Assembly: GCF_017565705.1 (NCBI RefSeq)
Contig: NZ_JAGDYL010000004.1
Span: 1 to 64,000, forward strand
Source of the DNA: Leucobacter ruminantium
GTDB taxonomy: Bacteria; Actinomycetota; Actinomycetes; Actinomycetales; Microbacteriaceae
Length of the DNA stretch: 64,000 nucleotides
Direction of reading: 5' to 3'
The position numbers were made by a program, and so were the translations under genes. Under the pieces are notes generated by a model. The model did no database searches and was not told the origin of the DNA. It saw only the letters and a list, made by a program, of their open reading frames with translations. This document shows positions 29,080 to 38,154 of this stretch, piece after piece; the stretch's first letter is position 1, and each line of letters begins with the position of its first letter.

Positions 29080-29373
29080 GTGGACCTTTCCTGTCATGTG
29101 CAGCGCGGCCTCGCGGCCGTCACGATCGCGCACCTGCGTGATCGGTGAGGCCCGGGCCTGCGTCGCTGCTGGATCGGCGAGTGCGCGGGACCGCGCATCC
29201 GTTCGCCGCGGAGAGTCTCGGAGCCTCGGGCTCCGGCGGGGATCCCTGAGGGATCCCGTACGCATGAAAATCAGCGACGATGGGGTCGGCGTCGAACCGG
29301 CCCGTGGTTCCAGCCTAGCGGGTCGAGCTGTGCGGTGCGCCGTACGGCGCGGTGCCGGCCCGTCTCGTCCGGC
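29080..29373. other. Intergenic region between acetyltransferase and RhlE-like helicase
   Basis: 294 bp. It holds the palindromic pair GGGATCCC-TGA-GGGATCCC near 29240-29255. Both neighbours read leftward, so it should contain the end of the acetyltransferase's upstream neighbour transcript and nothing coding that I can support; the helicase promoter is on the right-hand side and not obvious. Confidence 0.4.
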
Positions 29374-29937
29374 CTACACCTCGCGGATCGGCCTCGCCGG
29401 GACCCCTGCGACGACCGTGCGGGGCGGCACGTCCTTCGTCACGACCGCGCCGGCGGCGACGATCGATCCCTCGCCGATCGTGACGCCTGGCAGCACGGTC
29501 GCGTTCGCTCCCACCCAGACGCGCGCTCCGATGCGCACCGGCGCCGGTTCGGTCGTGGCGCGCCTGGAGGGATCGAGCGAGTGGTTCAGCGTCGCGATCA
29601 CGACGTTGTGCCCGATGAGGGCGTCGTCGCCGATCGTGATCCCTCCCTGATCCTGGAAGCGGCACCCGCTGTTCACGAACACGCGCTCGCCGAAGACGAG
29701 GTTCTTGCCGCAGTCGGCAGTGAACGGTGGGAAGATCGTGAGAGATTCGGGCACGGCCCGTCCCGTCAGGCGCGACATGATCCCGACCCGCTCCTCGACC
29801 CTCGTATAGCGGGTGTTGAGCTCCATGCAGATTCGGATGGCCTCGTCGGCGAGCTCGTGCATCTTCTGCGCCAGCTCGCCGCCCGGGGTCGCAGCCAGGC
29901 CCGTGTGCATCTGCGCGAGAAACTGGTCGGTGTCCAT
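29374..29937 (-). CDS. Sugar O-acetyltransferase (maltose/galactoside acetyltransferase type)
   Basis: 187 residues. N-terminal alpha-helical Mac domain followed by left-handed beta-helix hexapeptide repeats: FVNSGCRFQDQGGITIGDDALIGHNVVIATLNHSLDP (with the catalytic His in LNH) and VRIGARVWVGANATVLPGVTIGEGSIVAAGAVVTKDVP. Acetyl-CoA-dependent acetylation of a sugar or related hydroxyl compound. AGAGG is 7-8 nt before ATG 29935-29937. Divergent from a zinc alcohol dehydrogenase across 218 bp. Confidence 0.9.
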   Translation of the reverse strand: MDTDQFLAQMHTGLAATPGGELAQKMHELADEAIRICMELNTRYTRVEERVGIMSRLTGRAVPESLTIFPPFTADCGKNLVFGERVFVNSGCRFQDQGGITIGDDALIGHNVVIATLNHSLDPSRRATTEPAPVRIGARVWVGANATVLPGVTIGEGSIVAAGAVVTKDVPPRTVVAGVPARPIREV

Positions 29938-30155
29938 GTGCGTGCCTCTCATTCGGGACTGCGGCGGGCCGATCGGAGGTTCCCGCGGGAACCGGCGACG
30001 TTCCTCCACGCTAGGGGACTCGAATCGGCCCGGGGAGACCCTGGGAGTGCCCCTCTCGCAGGGACTCCCGCGGCGCGGCACGATCGTGTTGACTGGAGGC
30101 ATCGACCTCGAGGCCGATCCCTGTACCCGACCACCCGTGCCGAAGGAGACCGCCG

Positions 30156-31199
30156 ATGCGCACCGTCAACGCCTACGGAGCCGTGAACGCCACCGATCCG
30201 CTCGTACCGCTCATGATCGAGCGGCGAGACGTCGGCGCGCACGATGTGCTCATCGACATCGATTACGCGGGCATCTGCCACTCCGACATCCACACGGTGC
30301 GCGGTGATTGGGGGCCGATCGCCTACCCGCAGGTCGTGGGGCACGAGATCGTGGGCCGTGTCGCCGAGGTGGGCGGGGCCGTCACGAGGCATCGGGTCGG
30401 CGACCTCGTCGGTGTCGGCTGCCAGTCGAACTCCTGCCGCGAGTGCACGCAGTGCCTTCAGGGTCACGACCAGTACTGCCTGAACGGGAACACGCAGACC
30501 TACAACGGCATCGATCCCGCCGACGGCACGATCACCCAGGGCGGGTATTCGCAGGCGATCGTCACGAACGAGGACTACGTGGTCGCGATCCCCGTGGGCC
30601 TCGATCCCGCGAAGGTCGCCCCGCTCCTGTGCGCGGGGATCACGACGTACTCGCCGCTGAAGCACTGGAACGCCGGCCCGGGCACGCGTGTCGGGGTCGT
30701 CGGGATGGGCGGGCTGGGGCACATGGGCGTGAAACTCGCCGTCGCGCTCGGTGCGGACGTGACCGTGCTCTCCCGCGGCACGAAGAAGCGCGATGACGCG
30801 CTCGCCTTCGGTGCGGACCGCTACGTCGACACCACCGATGTCGGGGCGTTGCGCGAGCTGCGGGGAGGGCTCGACCTGATCGTGAACACGGTCTCCGCGG
30901 GTCTTGACATCAGTCGGTATCTGAACCTCCTCGATGTGGACGGCACGCTCGTGAACGTGGGTGCGCCCGCGGAGCCGTTCAGCGTTCCGGCGTTCGCGCT
31001 GATCCCTCGCCGTCGTTCGCTCGCGGGCTCCACGACGGGCGGTATTCCCGAGATCGAGGAGATGCTCGAGTTCTGCGCCGAGCACGGCGTCCATCCCGAG
31101 ACCGAGCTCGTGAGCGCCGAGGGGATCAACGAGGCGTGGGATCGCGTGCTCTCGGCCGATGTGCGCTATCGCTTCGTCATCGACGCGAAGACCCTCTAG
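30156..31199 (+). CDS. Zinc-dependent alcohol dehydrogenase (CAD/YahK type)
   Basis: 347 residues, medium-chain dehydrogenase fold. Catalytic zinc ligands Cys41, His63 and Glu64 ([17 protein letters not shown]); structural zinc cysteines in [19 protein letters not shown]-binding [13 protein letters not shown]. Likely reduces aliphatic or cinnamyl-type aldehydes. AAGGAG lies 7 nt before the ATG. Its 3' end overlaps the convergent XRE regulator gene by 23 bp, which suggests that regulator as a candidate controller. Confidence 0.92.
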   Translation: MRTVNAYGAVNATDPLVPLMIERRDVGAHDVLIDIDYAGICHSDIHTVRGDWGPIAYPQVVGHEIVGRVAEVGGAVTRHRVGDLVGVGCQSNSCRECTQCLQGHDQYCLNGNTQTYNGIDPADGTITQGGYSQAIVTNEDYVVAIPVGLDPAKVAPLLCAGITTYSPLKHWNAGPGTRVGVVGMGGLGHMGVKLAVALGADVTVLSRGTKKRDDALAFGADRYVDTTDVGALRELRGGLDLIVNTVSAGLDISRYLNLLDVDGTLVNVGAPAEPFSVPAFALIPRRRSLAGSTTGGIPEIEEMLEFCAEHGVHPETELVSAEGINEAWDRVLSADVRYRFVIDAKTL

Positions 31200-32058
31200 A
31201 CGAGGGATCGGCGAGCGGCACCGCCCACGAGGCGAGCAGCCGCATGCGCTCCTCCGACGGCGAGCCCGGCTCGGCTGTGTAGGCCGTGAAGGTGAGGCCC
31301 GGCTCCGCCTCGAGCGCCATCCCCTCGTAGGCGAGGGTCATCTCGCCGACCGCGGGGTGTCTGAAGGTCTTGGTGCCGGTACCGTGGTGGCGCACGTCGT
31401 GTCCGCTCCACAGCACGCGGAACTCCCGGCTTCTCGTGCTCAGCTCGCCGATCAGATCGTGCAGGTCCTTGTCGTGCGGGTCGCGGCCCGCCTCGGTGCG
31501 CAGGATCGCCGCAGTCACCTCCGCGAACGTCTCCCAGTCGGGGTAGAAGGCGCGGGCGCGCTCATCGAGAAACGTGTAGCGGGCGAGGTTGGGCGGCTCT
31601 CCCTGCATGTCGTAGACCTCGGCGTAGAGAGCGCGGGCGAGCGAGTTGGCCGCGAGCAGGTCCATGCGACCGTTGCGTACGAAGGCGGCGCCCGCGGTGA
31701 AGCCGTCGAGCATCCACTGGAGACCCGGATGCGCCCTCCAGCCCCTCGCCGGTCGGCGACGCACCGGTCGTGCGACCGGGCTCGCGGCGTGCGCGAGGTC
31801 GAACAGGTGTGCGCGCTCGGCGTCGTCGAGCAGCAGTGCGCGCGAGATCGCGTCGAGCACCCCGGGTGAGACGCCGGAGATCGCGCCGCGCTCGATGCGG
31901 GTGTAGTACTCGACGCTCACGCCGGCGAGCGCGGCGGCCTCAGAGCGGCGCAGGCCGGGCACACGGCGGTTGGCGCCGGCGGGCAGGCCGACCCGGTCCG
32001 GCGTGACGCGCGCCCGCCGGGTCGAGAGAAACTCGCGCACCTCTGCTCGGTTGTCCAT
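31177..32058 (-). CDS. XRE-family regulator with MmyB-like ligand domain
   Basis: 293 residues. N-terminal helix-turn-helix (about 30-85: [27 protein letters not shown]) and a C-terminal PAS-like MmyB domain ([49 protein letters not shown]). This type typically represses an adjacent dehydrogenase or oxidoreductase and responds to a fatty-acid-like or small ligand. ATG 32056-32058 has no ribosome site and sits 6 nt from TAGGGT, so it is probably leaderless. It is convergent with, and overlaps by 23 bp, the alcohol dehydrogenase gene. Confidence 0.9.
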   Translation of the reverse strand: MDNRAEVREFLSTRRARVTPDRVGLPAGANRRVPGLRRSEAAALAGVSVEYYTRIERGAISGVSPGVLDAISRALLLDDAERAHLFDLAHAASPVARPVRRRPARGWRAHPGLQWMLDGFTAGAAFVRNGRMDLLAANSLARALYAEVYDMQGEPPNLARYTFLDERARAFYPDWETFAEVTAAILRTEAGRDPHDKDLHDLIGELSTRSREFRVLWSGHDVRHHGTGTKTFRHPAVGEMTLAYEGMALEAEPGLTFTAYTAEPGSPSEERMRLLASWAVPLADPSSRGSSRR

Positions 32059-32070
32059 GCCAACACCCTA
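32056..32070 (-). promoter_or_regulatory. Leaderless promoter of the XRE regulator
   Basis: Minus strand: TAGGGT, six bases (GTTGGC), ATG. Confidence 0.6.
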
Positions 32071-32122
32071 GAGGCCGAGCCGCTGCCGGGAGAGGCCCCG
32101 TGAGCGCCCCTCTGCGGGCCTC

Positions 32123-32156
32123 GCGAGGGATCCGGCAGAGCCCGCCGATCCCTCGC
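32123..32156 (-). terminator. GAGGGATC hairpin after the telA operon
   Basis: GCGAGGGATC (32123-32132) pairs with GATCCCTCGC (32147-32156) across 14 nt, starting 34 nt past the telA stop. Position supports termination; no T tract. Confidence 0.5.
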
Positions 32157-32190
32157 CCCTGCCCGTAGAGACCCGCCGCGGGAACCGGCC

Positions 32191-33549
32191 TCAGTTGGTG
32201 AGCTTGTTCAGCAGATCGTCGCCCGAGTCCGTGCTGTCGCCGCGCGAGCCGGAGGCCGCAGCGACATCGCCCGGCCGGTTGGCGTCGGCGACGGCGCGCT
32301 GGGAGGCGACCACCGCGTCCTCGATCATGGTCTCGCCCCGCTCGAGCGCCTGCAGGTTGCGCGCCCGCAGCGCGCGTCCCGCCTTGTCGGCCGCGACGAT
32401 CGCGCTGCACTGGGCCTTGACCGAGTCGATCACGGTCCAGATGGTCTCCTCGGTGACGATGGGAGCCTGCGCCGCGTTCGCAACGGCCTCGACCGACTTC
32501 GCCGTCTCCGAGAACGCACCCTGGATGAGCTTGTTCGTGCCCTCCTGCACCGCCTCGCCGAGCTCGGCGCCCTGCTTCGCGAACACCGCCTGCTGCCACA
32601 TCGCGAGCGACTGGCGGGCAGAGGGGAGACCCATGGTGCGGAACGCCGCGAGCCGCCTGCGCAGCGCGAACGTCGTCACGATGAGGTTGCGAGTGGCGGG
32701 CGCGTGGGCGAAGCCGAGGAAGAACTGCGAGCGCCAGTCGGACCAGGTCTTCTCGGTCTCGGAGAGCACGAAGGCGAGGTTGCTGTGCACCTCGCGCAGC
32801 TCGCTCACCGAGATCGTCTCGCCCTTGTACTCGACCGACTCCGACCCCGACGATTCCGCCGACCGCAGGGCGGCGTCGGCCTCGTCGAACTCCTTGCGCA
32901 GCTCCTCGATGACCTGCTCGAGCGCCGCGAGCACGGCCACGACGTCGTCCATGTGCGCGAGCGTCTGCTTGTGCAGCAGCTGGCCGCGCGAGATGTTGTC
33001 GGCGAGCGCCGACTCCATCTCCTGCAGCTTGATCTCGGCGAGGTCGATCTTGTCGGTGATGGGCTTCGACTCGCGCACCATCGTGGTCAGCGTGTAGCGG
33101 CCCTTCTTGAACCAGCCCACGATCGAGTTCACGGCCTCCTCGATCTTGGGAGAGCGCCACTTCTTCTCGAAGCCGTCCATCTCGCGCAGCATGTCGTTGA
33201 CGATCACGTCGGCCTCGGGCACCTTGATGTCGCGCTGCGCCTCGAGCAGCTGCACCGACGCGCTGTTCATCTTCTGCATGATCGGGCCGCCGAAGGTGAC
33301 GATCTGGTTCACGTCGTCGATGAACTTGCGTGCGAGCGCCGGCGCACCCTTCTGCAGGTCCGAGAGCTGCTTCTCGGTGAGCAGGCTGCGGAACTTGAAC
33401 ACCGCGTCCTCAGGGCGGGCGACCTCGACGTCGCCCTGCGAGGTCCGGGCGATCGCGGCTTCGAGCGGGGTGCCCTGCACCTCGGGTGCCTGCGTGTCGC
33501 CCGGCTCCATCAGCTCGGCGAAATCCACTGCGACGGTCTCTTCAGACAT
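32191..33549 (-). CDS. telA: TelA-family protein (toxic anion resistance)
   Basis: 452 residues, mostly alpha-helical with coiled-coil character. Recognisable TelA segments include LMREMDGFEKKW-like MLREMDGFEKKWRSPK, GWFKKGRYTLTTMVRESKPITDKIDLAEIKLQEME, NLIVTTFALRRRLAAFRTMGLPSARQSLAMWQQAVF and ETIWTVIDSVKAQC. Family members are linked to tellurite and cell-envelope stress resistance and co-occur with XpaC-like proteins; the mechanism is unclear. AGGAG is 8 nt before ATG 33547-33549. It is last in a three-gene operon after the vWA lipoprotein and the membrane protein. Confidence 0.9.
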   Translation of the reverse strand: MSEETVAVDFAELMEPGDTQAPEVQGTPLEAAIARTSQGDVEVARPEDAVFKFRSLLTEKQLSDLQKGAPALARKFIDDVNQIVTFGGPIMQKMNSASVQLLEAQRDIKVPEADVIVNDMLREMDGFEKKWRSPKIEEAVNSIVGWFKKGRYTLTTMVRESKPITDKIDLAEIKLQEMESALADNISRGQLLHKQTLAHMDDVVAVLAALEQVIEELRKEFDEADAALRSAESSGSESVEYKGETISVSELREVHSNLAFVLSETEKTWSDWRSQFFLGFAHAPATRNLIVTTFALRRRLAAFRTMGLPSARQSLAMWQQAVFAKQGAELGEAVQEGTNKLIQGAFSETAKSVEAVANAAQAPIVTEETIWTVIDSVKAQCSAIVAADKAGRALRARNLQALERGETMIEDAVVASQRAVADANRPGDVAAASGSRGDSTDSGDDLLNKLTN

Positions 33550-33581
33550 CGATCATCTCCTGTTCGGTGGTCGGGTTGATG

Positions 33582-34637
33582 CTATTTCTCGCGGTCGCTG
33601 TAGACGTCCGACAGCTTGGCCTCGGCGACGGTCCTGATGAGCGAGTCGAGTGCCACCTTGAAGTCGAGGTCGCGCGACTCGTTGACCTGCCTGATGTTCT
33701 CGACGGCCTGGAGGTCGACGGCCTCGACCGCCTGCCGCACCTCCGCGATACGGGCCTCGGGACCGCTCCAGTACTGCGGGTTCGCCATGATGTCGCCGTA
33801 ATAGTCATCGTCGAGCGCCTTGTGCAGCTTGGTCAGCGTGTCCTTGTACTGCGCCTGCAGCAGCCGGATCTGCTGGTCGGTGCCGCGCTTGCGCACGCGG
33901 ATGAAGAGCTCGGAGAGGTGCTGGGCGAGGGAGGAGAGCCGGTCGCCGATGTCGGGATACGCGGCGGCCCGCTCGCGCAACCGCTCGATGGCGTCTCTCA
34001 CGACGTCGCCGTCACCGCCGTCGAGCGCCTTGGCGAGCTCCCTCTCGAGGCGCCGGTTCGACGTGATGATGCGCGCACCGCGGGCCCTGCGCCTCCTGGC
34101 GATGATCAGCACCGCGCCGCCGGCCACGACGATCGCCGCGAGGATCGCGATCCCGAGGGCGATGCCGCTGCCGACCGAGCTCCCTCCGCCGCCGTTCCCG
34201 GCGAGATCCTGCGAGACCGCCGCGATGGCGAGACCGCCGTCGGCCTCGCCCTGCGAGTACAGGGCCTCGGCGATACCGGCGCCGTCGCCGTCCGATGCCA
34301 CGGCGAAGCGATCCTTCGCGTAGTCCTCGACGATGATCACGGTGTCCGCGCCGGTCGCGCTCTTGAACTGCGCGGCGAGGGTGCTCGACTGCACGCTCTC
34401 GGCCTGGTCGGGCTGCGGGATCACGACGACGCGCACGCCCTCGGGGAGGGAACCGGCGAGCTCGCCGGCGTTCGAGATCGATGCGCCGTCGAACAGGCAG
34501 ACCGCCCGGTCCCCGCAGGCCTCGACGAGCTGATTCGCGTCGGTGACGGCGAGAGCGGGTGCGCCGCTCGCGAGCACGGCGGCTGAGGCGACCGCGAGGC
34601 CTGCCAGGCCCGCTGTGATGCTCTGAGGAAGTCGCAC
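33582..34637 (-). CDS. Secreted/membrane protein with XpaC-like cytoplasmic domain
   Basis: 351 residues. Signal peptide (ending near GAPALA), an extracellular TPM-like domain (LPEGVRVVVIPQPDQAE; ADTVIIVEDYAKDRFAV), a Gly-rich loop, one membrane helix (SGIALGIAILAAIVVAGGAVLIIA, about 155-180), an Arg-rich stop-transfer segment, then a helical domain (RLERELAKALDGGDGDVVRDAIERLRERA; LDDDYYGDIMANPQYWSGPEARIAEVRQAVEAV) that resembles the XpaC proteins found beside telA. I infer that it carries a signal from the outside to TelA. GTG 34635-34637 has AGGCGG 5 nt upstream; GTG 34641-34643 is an alternative. It starts within 10 nt of the upstream stop. Confidence 0.8.
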   Translation of the reverse strand: MRLPQSITAGLAGLAVASAAVLASGAPALAVTDANQLVEACGDRAVCLFDGASISNAGELAGSLPEGVRVVVIPQPDQAESVQSSTLAAQFKSATGADTVIIVEDYAKDRFAVASDGDGAGIAEALYSQGEADGGLAIAAVSQDLAGNGGGGSSVGSGIALGIAILAAIVVAGGAVLIIARRRRARGARIITSNRRLERELAKALDGGDGDVVRDAIERLRERAAAYPDIGDRLSSLAQHLSELFIRVRKRGTDQQIRLLQAQYKDTLTKLHKALDDDYYGDIMANPQYWSGPEARIAEVRQAVEAVDLQAVENIRQVNESRDLDFKVALDSLIRTVAEAKLSDVYSDREK

Positions 34638-34646
34638 GGTCACCGC

Positions 34647-36461
34647 CTAGAAGTTGTTCATGACCGACTGGAAGGTCTCGGTGATCTTCGCGGGATCAGT
34701 CGCGTCGAAGACCTGCCCGCCCGATGCGCGAGCGAGCTTCGCGAGCGCCTCGACGTCGGCGCTGCTCGAGTAGGCGATCGCGAAGATGCGCACCGGCTTG
34801 CGGTTGCCGCCCTCCTTCTGATCGGCGTTGATCTTCTGCACGAGGGTGTCGAGTCGAGTCGCCGAGTCGGTGTCCTCGCCGTCCGAGAGCACGACGATCG
34901 CGTTGATGCGGCCCTCTTCGGCGTGGGCCTTCATGTAGTCGTAGGCCTCGGAGATCGCGTCGTACATGGGGGTGCCCGCGCGCTGACTGTTCGCCAGGTC
35001 GGCGATGTCGGACTGCAGGCCCTCCTTGTCGCCGCCGAGCGCGCTGAAGGGGCGCACGACTCCGATGCCGTTCACCCGTTCGCCGTCGATCTCCGTGGTG
35101 AGGCCGGTGGTGAACGCCCACACGCCGATCTCGTCGGTTGACCGCACCTCGCCGAGCGTGGTCGACGCGCCCTCGATGGCGCCGTCGAGGCGGGTCTTGC
35201 CGTCGCCGATCGACTCGTCCATCGACCCCGAGATGTCGATGAGCTGCAGCACGGCGGAGGGCTTGCGGATCGTGGCCCACTGGTCGATCGCGGCCGACAC
35301 CACCTCGGGCGCGGGCTGGGGGAGCGTGACCGCGGGCTGCGCAGGGTCGATGCCCACATCGGAGTTCAGGTACTCGCTCACGTCGATGCCGTCGTCGAGC
35401 GGGCGGAAGCCGTACTTCGGCAGCTCCTGCTGCGCCTCGGCGGTATGGAGGAACTTCACGAAGGCCTCTGAGGCCTCCTGCTGCTCGGGAGTGACCCAGT
35501 CGGCGTGCAGCACGACGGCGGGGTTGTCGCTCCACATCGAGCCGCCGCTCGGATAGATCGCGACGAGCTTCTCGTCGGGCGGGGTGAGCTGTTCGCCCGG
35601 CTGCACCGTGTGCGAGTCGGGATTGCCCAGATTGTAGTTGTAGAGCGAGGTCTCCTCGAGCGCGACGGCGCTCACGTAGTTCGAGCCGCTCCCCGAGGTC
35701 TTGTCGGCGAGGTTCTGCAGCACCTTGCCCGTCGTGTCGCCGTAGTGGATGGCGCCCGACTCGAATACGCGCGAGAAGTCCTGGGCGGCGGCGACGTCCG
35801 CCGTGGTCAGGTCCTGAGACTTGCCGGAGGCGGCGTAGGCCTGCATCAGCAGCATCGACATGCCGGTGGTCGAGCTGTTCGGGTTGGTCTTGGCGATCTT
35901 GAACGACCCCCACATGGGCTTGCCGACGGCGCCCCAGCCGTCGGGGCTCGCGATCAGATCGTGGATCTCGGGGATGCCGATCTGCTTGCCCGGGTATCCG
36001 AGAGCCTTCGCCATCGACTCGGGCATGCCGAACACGATGGGGGTCTTCGCGAAGCTCTCGGCGTTCGCGACGACCTTCTCGCCGGCGATCGAGGCGACGC
36101 GATCGGTCCACACGGTCGAGGCGGGCGACCACACCGACGGGGCGGTGTCGTCGCCGAGGGCCCAGGTCTTCGTCGAGTCGGAGAGGTATTCGGCCGCGCG
36201 GCCCGAGGCCACGTTGACGGGATGCACGGTGGCGCAGCTGCCGAGCGCGTCGTGCTCGGAGGACTCCTTGAACTTCTTCCCGAGCTCCTCCATCAGGTTC
36301 ACCTTCTCGGAGGAGGTCGCGACGACCACCGGCGTGCAGCCGTCCGAGCCCATGCCGCCCTGCCCGCCGCCCGCCGAGCAGCCGGTGAGTACGAGAGCCG
36401 AGGCGGCGATGACCGCTGCGGCCGTTCTCGTCAGCTTGCGATACGACGCGCCACTCATCAC
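34647..36461 (-). CDS. Lipoprotein fusing a solute-binding domain with a von Willebrand A domain
   Basis: 604 residues. Lipobox LTGC (Cys28) anchors it outside the membrane. Residues about 40-390 form an extracellular solute-binding-like domain (VVVATSSEKVNLMEELGKKFKE; VWSPASTVWTDRV; TGMSMLLMQAY; TAEAQQELPKYGFRPLDDG). Residues about 400-600 form a von Willebrand A domain with an intact MIDAS DISGS (about 408-412), later NAIVVLSDGEDTDS. No permease genes are nearby, so it is unlikely to be part of an ABC importer. It is first in an operon with a membrane XpaC-like protein and TelA. The start is GTG 36459-36461 or the adjacent ATG, with GGGAGGA upstream. Confidence 0.88.
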   Translation of the reverse strand: MMSGASYRKLTRTAAAVIAASALVLTGCSAGGGQGGMGSDGCTPVVVATSSEKVNLMEELGKKFKESSEHDALGSCATVHPVNVASGRAAEYLSDSTKTWALGDDTAPSVWSPASTVWTDRVASIAGEKVVANAESFAKTPIVFGMPESMAKALGYPGKQIGIPEIHDLIASPDGWGAVGKPMWGSFKIAKTNPNSSTTGMSMLLMQAYAASGKSQDLTTADVAAAQDFSRVFESGAIHYGDTTGKVLQNLADKTSGSGSNYVSAVALEETSLYNYNLGNPDSHTVQPGEQLTPPDEKLVAIYPSGGSMWSDNPAVVLHADWVTPEQQEASEAFVKFLHTAEAQQELPKYGFRPLDDGIDVSEYLNSDVGIDPAQPAVTLPQPAPEVVSAAIDQWATIRKPSAVLQLIDISGSMDESIGDGKTRLDGAIEGASTTLGEVRSTDEIGVWAFTTGLTTEIDGERVNGIGVVRPFSALGGDKEGLQSDIADLANSQRAGTPMYDAISEAYDYMKAHAEEGRINAIVVLSDGEDTDSATRLDTLVQKINADQKEGGNRKPVRIFAIAYSSSADVEALAKLARASGGQVFDATDPAKITETFQSVMNNF

Positions 36462-36786
36462 GATCTGCGGTCCTCCCGTGTGCGTTCCCCGGTACGCGAA
36501 TCGCGGTGCCGAACCGCCGATTCGATCGGCCGAGCTTCGCCACTCGTCGCATACATCGTTCGTAGTCCACTGTAGGGCAAAGCAGGCGCGGTCTCGCTGT
36601 GCGATGCGCCGTGAGCGGGCGAGGGATCGGGGAGGAACCCGGATCCCTCGCCGCTTCCGGGCCCGCTCGCGGGCGGCACGGATCCCTCGCGAATGAAACG
36701 GATTTCTGCCGAAACCGAGAAGAACCGTGATTCTGCGCCTCCCGAATCGGAGGGATCGCGACGTGTGAGGCGCTTATGGTTGAAAC
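36462..36786. promoter_or_regulatory. Divergent regulatory region between the vWA-XpaC-TelA operon and the GNAT-AAA+ gene
   Basis: 325 bp with no gene. It contains GGAGGA for the lipoprotein at its left end, four GAGGGATC/GATCCCTC copies (36621, 36642, 36680 and 36751 regions) of which two form a hairpin at 36618-36652, and the TATGGT box at 36775-36780. It is a promoter region for both sides, so the hairpin here is not simply a terminator. Confidence 0.55.
36618..36652. repeat. GAGGGATC inverted repeat in a divergent promoter region
   Basis: GGCGAGGGATC (36618-36628) and GATCCCTCGCC (36642-36652), an 11-bp stem with a 13-nt loop. It lies upstream of genes on both sides, where neither transcript ends. 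Confidence 0.6.
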
Positions 36787-36789
36787 ATG
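36775..36789 (+). promoter_or_regulatory. Leaderless promoter of the GNAT-AAA+ gene
   Basis: TATGGT (36775-36780), six bases (TGAAAC), ATG. No ribosome site. Confidence 0.6.
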
Positions 36790-38067
36790 GGACGCATTCA
36801 CATCCGCGAGTTTCACGACGACGACCTCGACGCAGTGGTGCGGCTGTGGTGGGAGGCGAGTTCCTCCTCGGAGCAGCCGGTCTACTCGCTCGCCGAGGTC
36901 ACGGCTTCCTGCCGCGAGGATCACGCCGTCGTCGCGGTGCGCGGCAACGAGGTGGTCGCCGCGGCCGTGGGGCGCGCGGCGCACGCCCAGGGGTGGGTCG
37001 TGTTCTTCGGTGTGGCCGAGGACGCCCGCTCCGAGAACGTCTCGGGCGCGCTGCTCGACTCCCTGGAGCGCAAGATGGCGCCGCTCGGCCTCTCGACGCT
37101 CTCCGTGCTGATGCCCGAGGGCAGCCGCATCGACCTGCTCACCTCGAACGGCTTCCAGCTGCGGCACAGCCTGCGCTACCTGGAGCGCCAGATGCCCGTG
37201 CAGCGGCGCGAGCTCGATCTGCTGAAGGACGTCGGCGGGCGCATCCTGCCGCGCCACCTGTGGCAGAACGTGGCCGGGATGCGGCACGAGAAGCAGCTGC
37301 TCGAGGAGCGGCTGGTCGCCCCGCTCGCGCAACCCGAACTCGCCGATCGCTACGGTGTCGTCCCGCCGCGGGCCGTCATGCTCTTCGGGCCTCCCGGCAC
37401 CGGCAAGACGACCTTCGCGAAGGCGGTGGCCTCGCGGCTCGACTGGCCGTTCGTCGAGGTGTTCCCGTCGCGGCTCGGAGACGGCAAGGCGTCGATGGCG
37501 GCGTCGTTGCGCAGTGTGTTCGAGCGCATCGGGGAGCTCGAGCACGGGGTCGTGTTCATCGACGAGGTCGAGGAGATCGCCTCTCAGCGCAGCGACCCGC
37601 CCACACCGACCCAGGGCGTCACGAACGAGCTGCTGAAGATCGTCGCCGACTTCCGCAGCCGCGAAGGGCTGCTGCTCGTCTGCGCCACGAATTTCGTGCG
37701 GGGTCTCGACGCTGCCTTCATGCGGCACGGCCGCTTCGACTACGTGCTGCCGATCGGGCTGCCCGACGCCGACGCCCGCGAGGCGATCTGGCGGCGCTAC
37801 GTGCCCGCCGAGGTCGCCGGAGGGATCGACTTCGCGATGCTCGTCGCGCGCAGCGAGGGGCTCACGCCCGCGGACATCGAGTACGCGGCGCGGCGCGCGT
37901 CGCAGGAGGCGCTGGCCCGCGCACTGCGGGGAACCGGGGAGAGCGGGGCTCCCGCGGATCTCTCGACCGGCGACTACGCCGCTGCGCTCGAAGTGACGCG
38001 CGCGACGGTCTCGGACGAGCAGCAGGCCTCGTTCCTCGAGGACATCGAGCTGCTCGCGCGGCTGTAG
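36787..38067 (+). CDS. GNAT acetyltransferase-like domain fused to an AAA+ ATPase
   Basis: 426 residues. Residues 1-135 look like a GNAT fold: IHIREFHDDDLDAVVRLWWEA start, beta strand DHAVVAVRGNEVVAAAVG, a degenerate acetyl-CoA motif (VAEDARSENVSGALLDSLE) and the closing GFQLRHSLRYLERQM. Residues 160-426 are an AAA+ domain of the FtsH/Cdc48 type: Walker A GPPGTGKTT (201-209), Walker B VVFIDE (255-260), sensor CATNF (299-303), arginine region MRHGRFDY (312-319) and sensor-2 helix LTPADIEYAARRASQEA. The ATG appears leaderless. Targets are unknown. It lies opposite the TelA operon and upstream of a nuclease-helicase. Confidence 0.85.
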   Translation: MGRIHIREFHDDDLDAVVRLWWEASSSSEQPVYSLAEVTASCREDHAVVAVRGNEVVAAAVGRAAHAQGWVVFFGVAEDARSENVSGALLDSLERKMAPLGLSTLSVLMPEGSRIDLLTSNGFQLRHSLRYLERQMPVQRRELDLLKDVGGRILPRHLWQNVAGMRHEKQLLEERLVAPLAQPELADRYGVVPPRAVMLFGPPGTGKTTFAKAVASRLDWPFVEVFPSRLGDGKASMAASLRSVFERIGELEHGVVFIDEVEEIASQRSDPPTPTQGVTNELLKIVADFRSREGLLLVCATNFVRGLDAAFMRHGRFDYVLPIGLPDADAREAIWRRYVPAEVAGGIDFAMLVARSEGLTPADIEYAARRASQEALARALRGTGESGAPADLSTGDYAAALEVTRATVSDEQQASFLEDIELLARL

Positions 38068-38154
38068 AAGCGGGGCGCGGGCCCCCGCTGTCGGTGGTAC
38101 CCGCTAGCGTCGGAGACGGGGCGGCATCCGGCTCGCACCGCGGAGGGAGACGGC

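Noticed and set aside
34647-36461. Ordinary ABC transporter substrate-binding protein
   Set aside because: The vWA half and the lack of permease and ATPase genes nearby argue against it.
34696-37728. 1010-codon open frame opposite and across the vWA and GNAT-AAA+ genes
   Set aside because: Arg/Gly-rich shadow frame spanning two divergent genes and their promoter region.
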